Source of the DNA: an uncultured Sphingomonas sp.
GTDB lineage: Bacteria; Pseudomonadota; Alphaproteobacteria; Sphingomonadales; Sphingomonadaceae
Assembly (NCBI RefSeq): GCF_937871615.1
Contig: NZ_CALMPA010000038.1
Coordinates: forward strand, 1-64,000
Length of the DNA stretch: 64,000 nt
Direction of reading: 5' to 3'
Position numbers and translations under genes: made by a program. Below the pieces are notes generated by a model that was not told the origin of the DNA, searched no databases, and was given only the letters and a program-made list of their open reading frames with translations. Positions 25,929 through 35,412 of the stretch are shown here, piece after piece. The first letter of the stretch is position 1; every line of letters begins with the position of its first letter.

Positions 25929-28349
25929 ATGGCTGACCAGATCACGGATACCGTTTGCCCGCGCCGCCGTCTTCGCATCGGCGGTCTGCACCAGCTGCTG
26001 CTCTGCAGCGCCATGGCGATCTTCCCGGCTTCGGGCGCTTTCGCGCAGGCGACACCGGGGCCGGACGCCCCCGCGCCGCAGACTGGCACTACGGCAGCCC
26101 CCCAGACGAGCGAGGCCGACGAGGATTCGCTGACAGGCGACATCATCGTCACCGCGAACCGGCGCAACGAGAGCGCGCAAAGGACCGCGCTTTCCATCAC
26201 GGCGTTCAATGGTGACCAGTTGACGCGTCTGGGAGTGACGAACGCGAGCGACATCGCGAAGATCACGCCGGCGGTCAGCATATATCAGATCCATCCGTCG
26301 GTCACGAATATCAACATCCGTGGCGTGTCGCAAAACTACTTTGCCGACCATCTGGAGGCGCCGATCGCCGTCTATGTCGACGATGCCTATATCGGCTCGA
26401 CGAGCGCGATCGGCGTGCGCAGCTATGACCTCGAGCGCGTCGAAGTGCTTCGCGGACCGCAGGGCACCCTGTTCGGACGCAACGCGACCGGCGGCCTCAT
26501 CCAATACGTGTCCAAGGGCCCGACCGAAACGCTGAGCGCCTACTTCCAGGTCACCGGCGGCGGCTATGAATATGGCAACGGCTTCGTGCAGACCGAAGGT
26601 GCGATCGGCGGCCCGATTGCTAACGGCGTTCGCGCGCGCTTCTCGTTCGCCACCAACAACGACGAGGGCCCCTGGCACAACGGCGTCGGGGCCAATCCGG
26701 GTAACACCAACGAATATGCGGCGCGTCTCCAGTTCGAATTCGACCTGGGCCCGAAGACGACGCTGAAACTGATCGGCTCCACCGACCTCAACCGCGACTC
26801 GCGTGGCGCCGCCTACACGACGCAGGCGGCGGGTGTCGGGCCGAACCAGCTTGGCTTCCCGCTCGCCCCCAATCAGATCGGCACGTACGTGAATCTGGCG
26901 GCGTTGCCGACGCTCGCCTTCATCAATTCGCCCTGCGCAGGTTGTGATCTGACCGGCTACCGCCAGGGATCGAACCCGTTCCGCATCAATTTGAGCAATC
27001 CCGGCGAGTTCGATCGCAGCATCTACTCGATCACCGGCAAACTCACCCATGATTTCGATGGCGTGACCCTGACTGGGGTCAGCAACTACCAGAACATCAA
27101 GAAGATATTCTCGCTCGACAGCGACGGTGGTCCGTCCCATCTGTTCGATTACGGCACCGAGATGAAATATGATCAGTTTTCGCAGGAGCTGCGGCTAAAC
27201 GGCAGCTCGTCAAAGCTGAAGTGGGTGACAGGTGCCTACTATCTCGACATGAATGGTCGCTACGGCGTCGATGGACTGTTCGACCTCGGTCCCTATATCG
27301 GGCTCACCTGCACCGCTCCGGCCTGCACCGCCGGCTCGCCGGTTACGGATGCCTTCCGCGCCGACTACACGCTCAAGGTCCATAGCTGGTCGGTGTTCGG
27401 GCAAGCGGACTATTACGTCACGCCCGAATTCTACGTCACCGCGGGGCTCCGCTACACGCACGATCGCAAAAAATTCGACTATCGCTGGCGCGACCAACTC
27501 GGCTTCCAGACGGTGCTGACGGGCGGACCGGCGAACGTCGTCTACAATCCATCGACTGACCCGACCGCGGACCGATCCTTCAACAACGTGTCGGCCAAGG
27601 CGCAGTTGAACTACGCGCCCGACGCAAACACGCTTTTCTACGCCGGCTATACCCGAGGGCATAAGGGCGGCAACTGGTCGGGTCCGATCTTCCCGCCGAT
27701 CGATGTCTCCTCGCTTCCACACAGGCAGGAGGTTCTGACCTCCTACGAAGCGGGCGCAAAGATCAGGTTCCTCGACGGCCGCGCGACGCTGAACGGATCG
27801 GTGTTCTACTACGACTATAAGGACTATCAGGCGTTCGCGATCGTCAATCTCGTTCAAAAGATCTTTAACGTCGACGCGACCAACTATGGCGGCGAGGTCG
27901 AATTCAAGGTCAATCCGACCCGCGGCCTCGACCTGGCGGTGTCGGCCGCCGTCAGCCACAGCAAGGTGAAGGACGTCCCACTACCCGACGGCGCGTTGGC
28001 GGATCGCGAATTGCCCAACGCCCCAGGACTCTCGCTGACCGGGTTCGCGCGGTACTCCTTCGACGCGCTCGGCGGTAAGCTCGCCGGCCAGGCGAACGTC
28101 AACTATGTCGGATCGCATTATCTGACTGCACTCAATGAACCGACCAACTTCCAGAAGGCGTATACGACGGTCGACTTGCGGGTGGACTACACCTTCCCGG
28201 GCGATCGTTGGAACGTCGCCGCCTTCGTGCGCAACGTGAACAACGAGAAGTACCGCATCTGGGGTCTCGACGTGTCGGCGTTGAGCTACGCGGCGAGCAT
28301 CTACGGCCAGCCTCGCACCTTCGGCGTGACGCTCGGCTGGAAGTATTGA
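25929..28349 (+). CDS. TonB-dependent outer-membrane receptor
   Basis: The product has 806 residues. A long signal peptide ends near FPASGAFAQA. The plug domain follows (DIIVTANRRNESAQRTALSI, VEVLRGPQGTLFGRNATGGL), then a 22-strand-type beta-barrel whose last strand ends RTFGVTLGWKY, with a C-terminal aromatic residue as needed for BAM recognition. It imports a ligand across the outer membrane with energy from TonB-ExbBD. In sphingomonads such receptors often serve aromatic and lignin-derived compounds. Being first in the cluster, it probably takes up the pathway substrate. The ligand cannot be read from the sequence. Confidence 0.9.
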   Translation: MADQITDTVCPRRRLRIGGLHQLLLCSAMAIFPASGAFAQATPGPDAPAPQTGTTAAPQTSEADEDSLTGDIIVTANRRNESAQRTALSITAFNGDQLTRLGVTNASDIAKITPAVSIYQIHPSVTNINIRGVSQNYFADHLEAPIAVYVDDAYIGSTSAIGVRSYDLERVEVLRGPQGTLFGRNATGGLIQYVSKGPTETLSAYFQVTGGGYEYGNGFVQTEGAIGGPIANGVRARFSFATNNDEGPWHNGVGANPGNTNEYAARLQFEFDLGPKTTLKLIGSTDLNRDSRGAAYTTQAAGVGPNQLGFPLAPNQIGTYVNLAALPTLAFINSPCAGCDLTGYRQGSNPFRINLSNPGEFDRSIYSITGKLTHDFDGVTLTGVSNYQNIKKIFSLDSDGGPSHLFDYGTEMKYDQFSQELRLNGSSSKLKWVTGAYYLDMNGRYGVDGLFDLGPYIGLTCTAPACTAGSPVTDAFRADYTLKVHSWSVFGQADYYVTPEFYVTAGLRYTHDRKKFDYRWRDQLGFQTVLTGGPANVVYNPSTDPTADRSFNNVSAKAQLNYAPDANTLFYAGYTRGHKGGNWSGPIFPPIDVSSLPHRQEVLTSYEAGAKIRFLDGRATLNGSVFYYDYKDYQAFAIVNLVQKIFNVDATNYGGEVEFKVNPTRGLDLAVSAAVSHSKVKDVPLPDGALADRELPNAPGLSLTGFARYSFDALGGKLAGQANVNYVGSHYLTALNEPTNFQKAYTTVDLRVDYTFPGDRWNVAAFVRNVNNEKYRIWGLDVSALSYAASIYGQPRTFGVTLGWKY

Positions 28350-28391
28350 ACCACCCGATGTCTCCCTTTTATTTCGCAAGAGATCCACGAC

Positions 28392-29603
28392 ATGGCAACG
28401 CAACCATCCGGCTCACCCCCGACGACTGACATCGACCTGTTCGCGGACGAAACCCTGCTCGACCCGTACGAGTCTTATCGAACCTGGCGAGACGCCGGTC
28501 CTGCTGTATGGTCGACCAGACACGAGGTCTGGATCCTGTCTCGGTTCGACGACGTCAAGCGCGCGTTGGCCGACAACGAGACCTACATTTCGGGCAAGGG
28601 CGTCGGCCTGTACGGACCTGCCAATGAGGCGCTTGAGGGTACGGTGATCGCCAGCGATCCGCCCGAACATGGCGCTCTCCGTCGCGTGCTGGCCGATCGC
28701 ATGTCGCCCCGCGGGATCCGTGCTCTGCAGCCCGAGGTCGAAGCGGCGGCGAACTCCCTCGTTGACAGCATCGTCGCGAAGGGGTCCTTCGACGCGATGC
28801 CCGACCTGGCTCGGAAGTTTCCGCTGATGGTGATGGCCGACCTCATCGGGCTGCCCGGAGACGATCATGGCAGCTTGCTCGGCTGGGCCGATGCCGGCTT
28901 CAACACGTTCGGCCCGGCGAACGATCGTGCAGTCTCTTCGATGCCGATCGTCGGCGAGATGTTCGGCTACATCGCGAGCCTCGACGCCGACCCGTCGAAG
29001 TTGCGCGAAGGCAGCATGGGGCGCGAGATCTACGAGGCGTCCGAGCGCGGCGAACTTAAGTTCGAGCAGTGCGGGCGTCTCATGGCGGCCTATCTGATGG
29101 CGGGACTCGACACCACCATCTCTTCGATCGCCAACGCCGTCTGGCTGTTCGGACGGAATCCCGAGCAGTGGACGATCGCAAGGAGCGACCCCGCGCGCAT
29201 ACCGCACGTCTACAACGAGATCCTGCGCATCGAGTCGCCAGTCCAAACGTTCCGACGGACGCTGACGAAGGACGTCCAATTGGGCGATGCGCTGATGCGC
29301 GAGGGCGACGCCGTCCTGCTGCTCTACGGTTCGGCCAACCGGGACGAACGCCATTGGCAAGATCCGGACAAGTTCGACGTGCGACGTCGCTCCGCCGATC
29401 ACCTCGCGCTCGGTTTCGGGATCCACAATTGCGCGGGGCAGGGCGTCGCCCGTCTCGAGGCGCACTCGCTGCTCGCGGCGCTGGCGCGCAAGGTCGAGCG
29501 GTTCGAGGTCGGGACGCCGAAGCGCCACCTGAACAATCTGATCCGCAACTTCGACAGTCTGCCCGTGACGCTGGTGCCGGCAGCGGAGATGGAAAATGCC
29601 TGA
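28392..29603 (+). CDS. Cytochrome P450, probable oxidative O-demethylase (CYP199-like)
   Basis: The product has 403 residues. I-helix oxygen-binding motif AGLDTT near 237-242, ExxR in EILR near 276-279, and heme-binding FGIHNCAG with Cys347. N-terminal DIDLFADETLLDPYESYRTW and C-terminal RHLNNLIRNFDSLPVTLVPA resemble class I bacterial P450s of the CYP199 group, whose known members O-demethylate 4-methoxybenzoates. It needs a ferredoxin and reductase; both lie downstream in the same cluster (39239, 40859). Formaldehyde-oxidising genes downstream support a demethylase role. Substrate assignment is inference. It overlaps the next gene by 8 bases. Confidence 0.9.
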   Translation: MATQPSGSPPTTDIDLFADETLLDPYESYRTWRDAGPAVWSTRHEVWILSRFDDVKRALADNETYISGKGVGLYGPANEALEGTVIASDPPEHGALRRVLADRMSPRGIRALQPEVEAAANSLVDSIVAKGSFDAMPDLARKFPLMVMADLIGLPGDDHGSLLGWADAGFNTFGPANDRAVSSMPIVGEMFGYIASLDADPSKLREGSMGREIYEASERGELKFEQCGRLMAAYLMAGLDTTISSIANAVWLFGRNPEQWTIARSDPARIPHVYNEILRIESPVQTFRRTLTKDVQLGDALMREGDAVLLLYGSANRDERHWQDPDKFDVRRRSADHLALGFGIHNCAGQGVARLEAHSLLAALARKVERFEVGTPKRHLNNLIRNFDSLPVTLVPAAEMENA

Positions 29604-30825
29604 GAAGCCCCGTGTTCTCCTGATCGTCACGCAGGATACCAAGAAGATCGAAGGCGCGTTCCTTCGCGACTGCCTGGAGGAAGCCGGCTGCGAGGTCATC
29701 CACCTCGATCCCAGCGTCCGCCAGACGGTCGGCGGCGCCGAAATCGGACCTGACGAAGTCGCCGCGGCCGCCGGGAAGTCGATCGAGGAGATCCGGGCGA
29801 TCGGTCACGAGGGCAAGATCCAATTGGAGATGATCGCCGGCGCGACCAAGCTGGCGCTTGCCCGCCATGAGCAGACTCCCTTGTCGGGGATCATCTCGAT
29901 CGGCGGGTCTATGGGCACGACCCTGGGTACCGCGGTGATGCGCGCGTTCCCCTACGGCATGCCGAAGGTGATGATCTCGACCCTGGCCTCCGGGTTCACG
30001 GTGCCGTTCGTGGGCATCAAGGACATCGTGATGCACAATTCGGTGTGCGACATATCCGGCATCAACAGCATCACCCGCGACGTGTACCGCAACGGCGCGT
30101 TCGCCGTGGCCGGCATGGCGCGGCATTACGCGCCCGGCGTCGCCGAGAACAAGCCGCTCGTCCTCGTGAGTACGCTCGGCACGACCGAGAAGGGGATGCG
30201 CCGCCTGCGCGAAAGTCTCGAAGCCGACGGCTACGAGGTGATGGTGTTCCATACCACCGGCATGGGCGGCCAGACGCTCGACGCGATCGCCTCCGAGCGG
30301 GATGTCGCCGCCATCGTCGACATGTCGCTGGTCGAAGTGAACGACCTTTTGCACCAGGGAATCTGCAGCGCGGGGCCCGACCGCTCGAAAGCGGGGCCCA
30401 AACGCGGAATTCCCGTCGTCTTCGCCCCCGGCAACATCGATTTCTATATCATGCCGTCACCGATGGCGGTCGGCGACGATCCCTTCGATGGCCGCCGGTT
30501 CCACATCCACAACGCTGCGCTCACGGCCGTCAGAACGGGTGAAAAGGACTTGGAGATGCTCGCCGATCACATGGCCGAGCTGGTGCGCGGCGCGAAGGGA
30601 CCGGTACGCTTCTACGTTCCGCTTCATGGCTTCTCTAGCCACGACAGCGAGGAAGGGAAACTGCACGATCCGTCGCTGCCGCCCAAGTTCGCGGAGTATG
30701 TCGAGAAGGTCATGCCCGACAACGTCGATGTCCGCACGTTCGACGCTCATATCAACGATGCGGCCTTCGGTGACGCGCTGGCCGACGCCGTGCGCGAGAT
30801 GGTTGCCAATAAGATCGAAGCATGA
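29596..30825 (+). CDS. Tm-1-like ATP-binding domain protein (UPF0261)
   Basis: The product has 409 residues, the normal length for UPF0261. Start RVLLIVTQDTKKIEGAFLRD, then GIISIGGSMGTTLGTAVMRA and GMPKVMISTLASGFTVPFVG, and later EVMVFHTTGMGGQTLDAIAS and GIPVVFAPGNIDFY, match the family throughout. The N-terminal domain of the tomato homologue Tm-1 binds ATP. The bacterial reaction is not established to my knowledge. It sits between the P450 and the biotin-dependent carboxylase and overlaps the carrier gene by four bases. In the related acetovanillone pathways a kinase acts before the carboxylase, so an ATP-dependent activation of the substrate is a reasonable guess here. Confidence 0.85.
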   Translation: MPEKPRVLLIVTQDTKKIEGAFLRDCLEEAGCEVIHLDPSVRQTVGGAEIGPDEVAAAAGKSIEEIRAIGHEGKIQLEMIAGATKLALARHEQTPLSGIISIGGSMGTTLGTAVMRAFPYGMPKVMISTLASGFTVPFVGIKDIVMHNSVCDISGINSITRDVYRNGAFAVAGMARHYAPGVAENKPLVLVSTLGTTEKGMRRLRESLEADGYEVMVFHTTGMGGQTLDAIASERDVAAIVDMSLVEVNDLLHQGICSAGPDRSKAGPKRGIPVVFAPGNIDFYIMPSPMAVGDDPFDGRRFHIHNAALTAVRTGEKDLEMLADHMAELVRGAKGPVRFYVPLHGFSSHDSEEGKLHDPSLPPKFAEYVEKVMPDNVDVRTFDAHINDAAFGDALADAVREMVANKIEA

Positions 30826-31307
30826 GCACCGAGCCCATTCTTACCCCCGAAGATGTCGCCGACATCGTCGCCATTCTCGATGGCACGTCGTACGAGCGTA
30901 TCGACATCACCACGAGCCGGTTCACCCTGCGCGTCGCGCGGTCGGGTGACGGCTGGACGCAGGACTGGTCCTGGAAGCAGGATGAGGATGCCCAGGCAGC
31001 ATCGGCAGGCCCGATCGAGCCGCTGTCGTCGGGCAGTGCGACCGGGGTGCCCGATGACGGCACTGTCGCCGTGCGATCTCCCTTGCCCGGCGTGTTCTAT
31101 CGTTCGCCTCAGCCTGGTGCGGCGCCGTTCGTCGACGTCGGCGACACCGTCGCACCGGACACGGTCGTCGGCATTATCGAAACGATGAAGCTCATGAACC
31201 CCGTCCACGCCGGCATCGCCGGCACGGTGGCCTCCTGGTCGGTCGACAATGCCGAGCAGGTCGATAAGGACGGAGTCATTCTGCGCGTCACGCCGGTGCC
31301 GGCGTGA
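30822..31307 (+). CDS. Biotin carboxyl carrier protein subunit
   Basis: The product has 161 residues. The C-terminal biotinyl domain has the biotinylation motif IIETMKLMNP with the modified Lys at residue 123 (E-T-M-K-L instead of the common A-M-K-M) and the matching APDTVVG and KDGVILRV strands. The N-terminal ~75 residues (LTPEDVADIVAILDGTSYER) resemble the AccB N-terminal helix and linker. It carries carboxybiotin between the biotin carboxylase (next gene) and the carboxyltransferase (32634). It overlaps both neighbours by four bases. Confidence 0.9.
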   Translation: MSTEPILTPEDVADIVAILDGTSYERIDITTSRFTLRVARSGDGWTQDWSWKQDEDAQAASAGPIEPLSSGSATGVPDDGTVAVRSPLPGVFYRSPQPGAAPFVDVGDTVAPDTVVGIIETMKLMNPVHAGIAGTVASWSVDNAEQVDKDGVILRVTPVPA

Positions 31308-32641
31308 TCAAGCGGCTCTTCATCGCCAATCGCGGCGAAATCGCGCTGCGCATCATACGAACGGCGCGTCGGATGGGGATCACCACGATCCTCGGCGTAT
31401 CGGAAGCGGATCGCCAGTCGATGCCGGCGCGCGCCGCCGACGAGACTGTCCTGGTCGGGCCGGCCCGGTCGAGTGACAGCTATCTCTCGATCGAGCGCGT
31501 GGTCGCGGCGGCCCGGGCGGCTCGCGCCGACGCCGTGCATCCGGGCTATGGCTTCCTGTCCGAAAATGCTGCGTTCGCCGAAGCGCTTGCCGAAGCCGGG
31601 ATAATCTTCGTCGGACCCGAGCTGGCCAGCCTGCGTGCGATGGGTGACAAGCTGATGGCACGGAAGGTCGGGATCGAGGCCGGCCTGCCGGTGGTCCCGG
31701 GCGGCGAGGCGGCCGACAAGGACGCCGCACGCGCCCGTGCCGGAGAAACCGGCTACCCGCTGTTGCTCAAAGCCGTTTCCGGCGGCGGCGGGCGAGGGAT
31801 GAAGCGCGTGGACGCGCCCGAGCAGCTGGATTCGCAAATCGACATGGCGATGGCCGAGGCGCTCGCCGCGTTCGGCGATGCTCGCGTCTATGTCGAGCGC
31901 TACATCGCACGCGGCCGACACGTAGAGGTCCAGGTGCTCGGCGACGGCGTCGATGCGATCCACCTCGGCACCCGCGACTGCTCGATTCAGCGACGCTTCC
32001 AGAAGCTCGTCGAGGAAGCGCCGGCGCCGGGCATCCCGCGCGAGAAGCACGAAGCCCTGATGGAGGCCGCGGTCCGGCTCACGCGCCATCTTGGCTATCG
32101 CGGCGCCGGGACGGTCGAGTTTCTCGTCGATGCCGAGACGTTCGACTTCTTCTTTCTCGAGATGAACGCGCGCATTCAGGTCGAGCATCCGGTCACGGAA
32201 GCGATCACCGGCGTGGATTTGATCGAGCAACAATTGTTGGTCGCGGACGGCCAGCGGCTCGGCCTCGCCCAGGACGACGTTTCGATCACCGGTCACGCCA
32301 TCGAGACGCGTATCAACGCGGAAGAATGGACGGCCGACTTCCGGCCGTCGCCCGGAACGGTGCAGCGGGCGGCGTGGCCTGCCGGCGCCGGCATCCGAGT
32401 CGATAGCCACATCGCGAGCGGCGACGAAGTCCCGCCGTTCTACGACTCGCTGATCGGTAAGCTGATCGTCCTTGGAACCGACCGCGCTGAAGCGGTCGAA
32501 CGCCTCGACGGTGCGCTTCGGGCCATGCAGATCGAAGGGGTCGCGACCACCGTCGACCTTCACGGCCGGATCGTAGCCGATCCCCGCTTCCGCGCGGGCG
32601 GCGTCGACACGCGCTTTTTCGAAGGACTGGCACATGGCTGA
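31304..32641 (+). CDS. Biotin carboxylase subunit
   Basis: The product has 445 residues with a GTG start inside the carrier stop (GTGA). The AccC-type order is complete: IANRGEIALRIIRTARRMGI at the N-terminus, HPGYGFLSENAAFAEA near 80, ATP-grasp glycine loop SGGGGRGMK near 158-166, and catalytic EMNARIQVEHPVTE near 285-298. It carboxylates the carrier-bound biotin with ATP and bicarbonate. There is no fused carrier domain, so the enzyme is of the three-subunit type. Its partner CT is PYC/OadA-like rather than AccAD- or PccB-like. Confidence 0.92.
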   Translation: MIKRLFIANRGEIALRIIRTARRMGITTILGVSEADRQSMPARAADETVLVGPARSSDSYLSIERVVAAARAARADAVHPGYGFLSENAAFAEALAEAGIIFVGPELASLRAMGDKLMARKVGIEAGLPVVPGGEAADKDAARARAGETGYPLLLKAVSGGGGRGMKRVDAPEQLDSQIDMAMAEALAAFGDARVYVERYIARGRHVEVQVLGDGVDAIHLGTRDCSIQRRFQKLVEEAPAPGIPREKHEALMEAAVRLTRHLGYRGAGTVEFLVDAETFDFFFLEMNARIQVEHPVTEAITGVDLIEQQLLVADGQRLGLAQDDVSITGHAIETRINAEEWTADFRPSPGTVQRAAWPAGAGIRVDSHIASGDEVPPFYDSLIGKLIVLGTDRAEAVERLDGALRAMQIEGVATTVDLHGRIVADPRFRAGGVDTRFFEGLAHG

Positions 32642-34111
32642 AATCGGCCTCGTCGACGTCTCCATGCGAGACGGGAATCAAAGCTGTGGGGCGCGACCGG
32701 TCTGCGGTCCGCGCAGATGCTGGAGATCGCGGGGAAGCTCGACCGAGCCGGCTTCCGCGCGATCGACTTCACGTCTTCGAGCCACATGGCGGTGGCGGTT
32801 CGCTACTTTCGGGACAATCCATGGGAGCGTATCCGGCGGATGCGCGCCGCGATGCCGCGAACGCCGCTGCAATTCATCACGACTGGCCTGCGCTTCATCG
32901 CCTGGCAGCAGGCCGATCCCGACTTCATGCGGATCGTCTACCGGCGCTTGCAGGCTAACGGCATCCGTCGGTTCGTGATGCTGGACCCGATGCATGACGT
33001 CGCCGCCGTTTTGGAGGCAGCACGCATCGTCAAGGAAGAGGGCGATGCGGAGGTGATGGCCGCTCTCACCTTCACACTGTCCGACGTTCACGACGATGCG
33101 TTCTACGCCAACTTCGCCGCGCAGCTGGCGGGCAGCCCTGACATCGATCTGTTCTACATCAAGGATCCGGGGGGCTTGCTGTCCCCGGAGCGCGCGAAGA
33201 CGCTGGCACCTGCGATCAAGGCGTCGATCGGCGACAAGGCGCTCGAGATCCATCCGCATTGCACGATCGGCTTCGGCCCCGTCGCGGCATTGTCCGCGGT
33301 CGAGACCGGCGCGGTCTCCGCCGTGCACGTCGGGATCGGCCCGCTCGGCGACGGCAGCTCGCTGCCCGAAGCCGGTCGCATGCTCGCGAACCTCGCGGAG
33401 GCCGGTCATCCGGTACCGGTCGACGCCGGGCTGCTCTCCGAGATCAGCGACTATTGGTGGCGGCTCGCGCGGGCGGAGAAGCTGGAACCTGGCACCCCGC
33501 AGAGCTACGATGCGAGTTTTCTGCGGCACCAGATCGCCGGCGGCGTGATGACGACGACCAAGCGCCAGTTGCAGGAACTCAACCTGCTGCACCGTCTGCC
33601 TGAAGTCATCGCCGAAACCGAGCGGGTGCGATCCGAGCTCGGCCAGCCGATCATGGTGACGCCGTTCCCGCAGATGGTCATGAGCCAGGCTCTGTTCAAC
33701 GTCATCGGCACGGGCCGGTATGCCCAAGTGTCCGATCAAGTGCTCCGCTACGTGATGGGGAAATTCGGTCGGCCGACGCGGCCGGTCGATCCCGTGGTCG
33801 AAGCCGCGATCCTCAACCGCAACCGGGCTGCGGAAATCGCCGCGGAGCCGGATTTTCCGACACTCGCCGATCTGCGCCGCCGCTTCGGCGCGTCCATGGA
33901 CGACGAGGAATTCCTGCTGCGTGCGGTGATGCCCGGCGAGCAGGTCGATGCGATGCTCGCGGCGGGGCCCAGCTTGGCGCGGTACAATCCGGGGGCCGTC
34001 CCCATGCTTGAGTTGCTGCGCGCGCTCGCCGCCCGCCCGGCCGCCAGAGACATCGTCGTCGAGCGCCCGGGGTTGCGTTTGGCGCTTCACGCGGGAGACG
34101 CAATTGCCTGA
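32634..34111 (+). pseudogene. HMGL-type carboxyltransferase subunit with an apparent one-base deletion
   Basis: The N-terminus starts at ATG 32634 (overlapping the BC stop by 8): MAEIGLVDVSMRDGNQS, with the RDGNQS motif whose Asp binds the active-site metal in pyruvate-carboxylase/oxaloacetate-decarboxylase-type CT domains. At 32684 the frame breaks: restoring one C gives LWGATGLRSAQMLEIAGKLD and joins to the frame open from 32717 to 34111, which holds the rest of the TIM barrel (FYIKDPGGLLSP, EIHPHCTIGFGP for the other metal ligands) and the C-terminal PYC-type domain. It would transfer CO2 from carboxybiotin to the pathway ketone. Either this is a sequencing error or the carboxylase is inactive. 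No classic slippery site is present. Confidence 0.8.
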
Positions 34112-34958
34112 GCTCTCTCCCTTGTTGGCGGACAGGATCGCCGCGGCGTCGGCGTTCGTCTTCGACATGGACGGCACGCTGGTGCTCGGCGACGCCGCGA
34201 GCGGCGGGCATCAGTCCTTGCCTGGTGCCGCTGCGCTGCTGTCCGAGTTGAGGGTGCGCGGCACGCCGTTTCGTGTTTTCACCAACGGCACGGCAAAGCC
34301 ACCCGAAGTCTACGCATCGAGCCTGCGCCACGCCGGGCTCGACGTCGCCGACCACGAGATGATGACGCCGTCCACGGCCGCCGCAGCCTGGTTCGTGGCC
34401 AAGGGGATAAAGCGCGTCCGCGTCCTCGGCCTCGCGGGCGTTCAGGCGCCGTTGATCGAGGCGGGCCTCGACGTGATCGGTCCTTCGGAAAAGGCGGAAG
34501 GGGTCGAGGCGGTCTACACCGGCTGGTTTCGCGAATTCACGTTCCCGGACCTCGAAGCGGCATACAAGGACGTGTGGGCGGGCGCGATGTTGACGACCGC
34601 GTCGAACGTACCGTTCTTTGCGACAGCGGGTGGTCGCGCGATCGGCGCGAGTTATGCGATCAACGCGATGATCCGCGCAATGACGGGCAAGCGCGCCAAG
34701 GTCCTCGGGAAGCCGTCGCGCGAGGCCCTTCGCAGCGCACTGACGCTTATGAAATTGCCGGTCTCCGCCGAGGCGTCGACGGTGATCGTCGGCGACGATC
34801 CCGCGCTCGAAATGCGCATGGCGCGCTCGGCTGGGGCGATCGGTGTGGCTGTCACGACCGGGCTGTGCAGCCGCGACGACTTCATGGCGCGCGGTTCGCC
34901 GGAGCGGGCTGACGCGATCCTGCCGGGACTGCAACCGATCCTGGAGGCCCTGAACTGA
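34104..34958 (+). CDS. HAD-IIA phosphatase (NagD / 4-nitrophenylphosphatase-like)
   Basis: The product has 284 residues. It has a TTG start with GGGAGACGCAA upstream, 8 bases inside the preceding gene; the long open frame before it is antisense-like. Motif I is FDMDGTLVLGD, motif II FTNGT, motif III Lys in GKPSREAL, motif IV VGDDPALEMRMARSAG. HAD-IIA enzymes hydrolyse aryl and sugar phosphates. In the acetovanillone pathways a phosphatase (AcvF, HpeD) removes the phosphate that protects the phenol; this gene holds the equivalent place, next to the carboxylase. The family equivalence is inferred. Confidence 0.8.
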   Translation: MPELSPLLADRIAAASAFVFDMDGTLVLGDAASGGHQSLPGAAALLSELRVRGTPFRVFTNGTAKPPEVYASSLRHAGLDVADHEMMTPSTAAAAWFVAKGIKRVRVLGLAGVQAPLIEAGLDVIGPSEKAEGVEAVYTGWFREFTFPDLEAAYKDVWAGAMLTTASNVPFFATAGGRAIGASYAINAMIRAMTGKRAKVLGKPSREALRSALTLMKLPVSAEASTVIVGDDPALEMRMARSAGAIGVAVTTGLCSRDDFMARGSPERADAILPGLQPILEALN

Positions 34959-35401
34959 TGTACGTCAACCGCCGGCGGGTCACCATCGAATGGGGCGACT
35001 GCGATCCCGCCGGGATCGTTTTCTATCCGCGCTACTTCGCCATGTTCGACGCGTCCACCGCGCATCTCTTTGCAGCGGTGCTCGGAATGCACAAACGCGA
35101 AATGATCGCCAAGTTCGAGATGATCGGCTTCCCAATGGTCGACACGGCAGCTCGCTTCTTCGTCCCGAGCAAGTTCGGCGACGAAGTGACGATCGAGACC
35201 CAGGCGACGGACCTCGGCCGTAGCAGCTTCGGCATTTCACACCGCGTGTTCCGCACAGGTGGCGTGCTGGCGATCGAGGCGACCGAGAAGCGGGTCTGGG
35301 CCGGTGTTCATCCCGAAGATCCGCATCGCATCACTGGTATTCCCATTCCCGAAATCGTTCGCGCGGCGCTCGAAAGCGGGCCGCTCGAGCGTCAACCCTG
35401 A
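34958..35401 (+). CDS. 4-hydroxybenzoyl-CoA-type hotdog thioesterase
   Basis: The 147-residue protein has the 4HBT signature WGDCDPAGIVFYPRYFAMFD with catalytic Asp16. It starts by one-base overlap (TGATG) with the phosphatase stop. Members hydrolyse aryl-CoA esters such as 4-hydroxybenzoyl-CoA. Directly before the beta-keto acid cleavage enzyme, it parallels the VceA/VceB pair of Sphingobium SYK-6, where VceB hydrolyses vanilloyl-CoA. The expected product here is the free aromatic acid. Confidence 0.88.
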   Translation: MYVNRRRVTIEWGDCDPAGIVFYPRYFAMFDASTAHLFAAVLGMHKREMIAKFEMIGFPMVDTAARFFVPSKFGDEVTIETQATDLGRSSFGISHRVFRTGGVLAIEATEKRVWAGVHPEDPHRITGIPIPEIVRAALESGPLERQP

Positions 35402-35412
35402 CTGGAGTAGAC

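Noticed and set aside
25761-27140. Minus-strand frame of 459 codons opposite the TonB receptor
   Set aside because: The receptor plug and barrel motifs are unambiguous on the plus strand; the antisense product has no recognisable domain.
28413-29699. Minus-strand frame opposite the P450
   Set aside because: The P450 has heme, I-helix and ExxR motifs; the other strand is a shadow.
32678-34177. Minus-strand frame of 499 codons opposite the carboxyltransferase
   Set aside because: Although longer than the interrupted plus-strand gene, it shows no motif, while the plus strand carries clear HMGL/PYC signatures.
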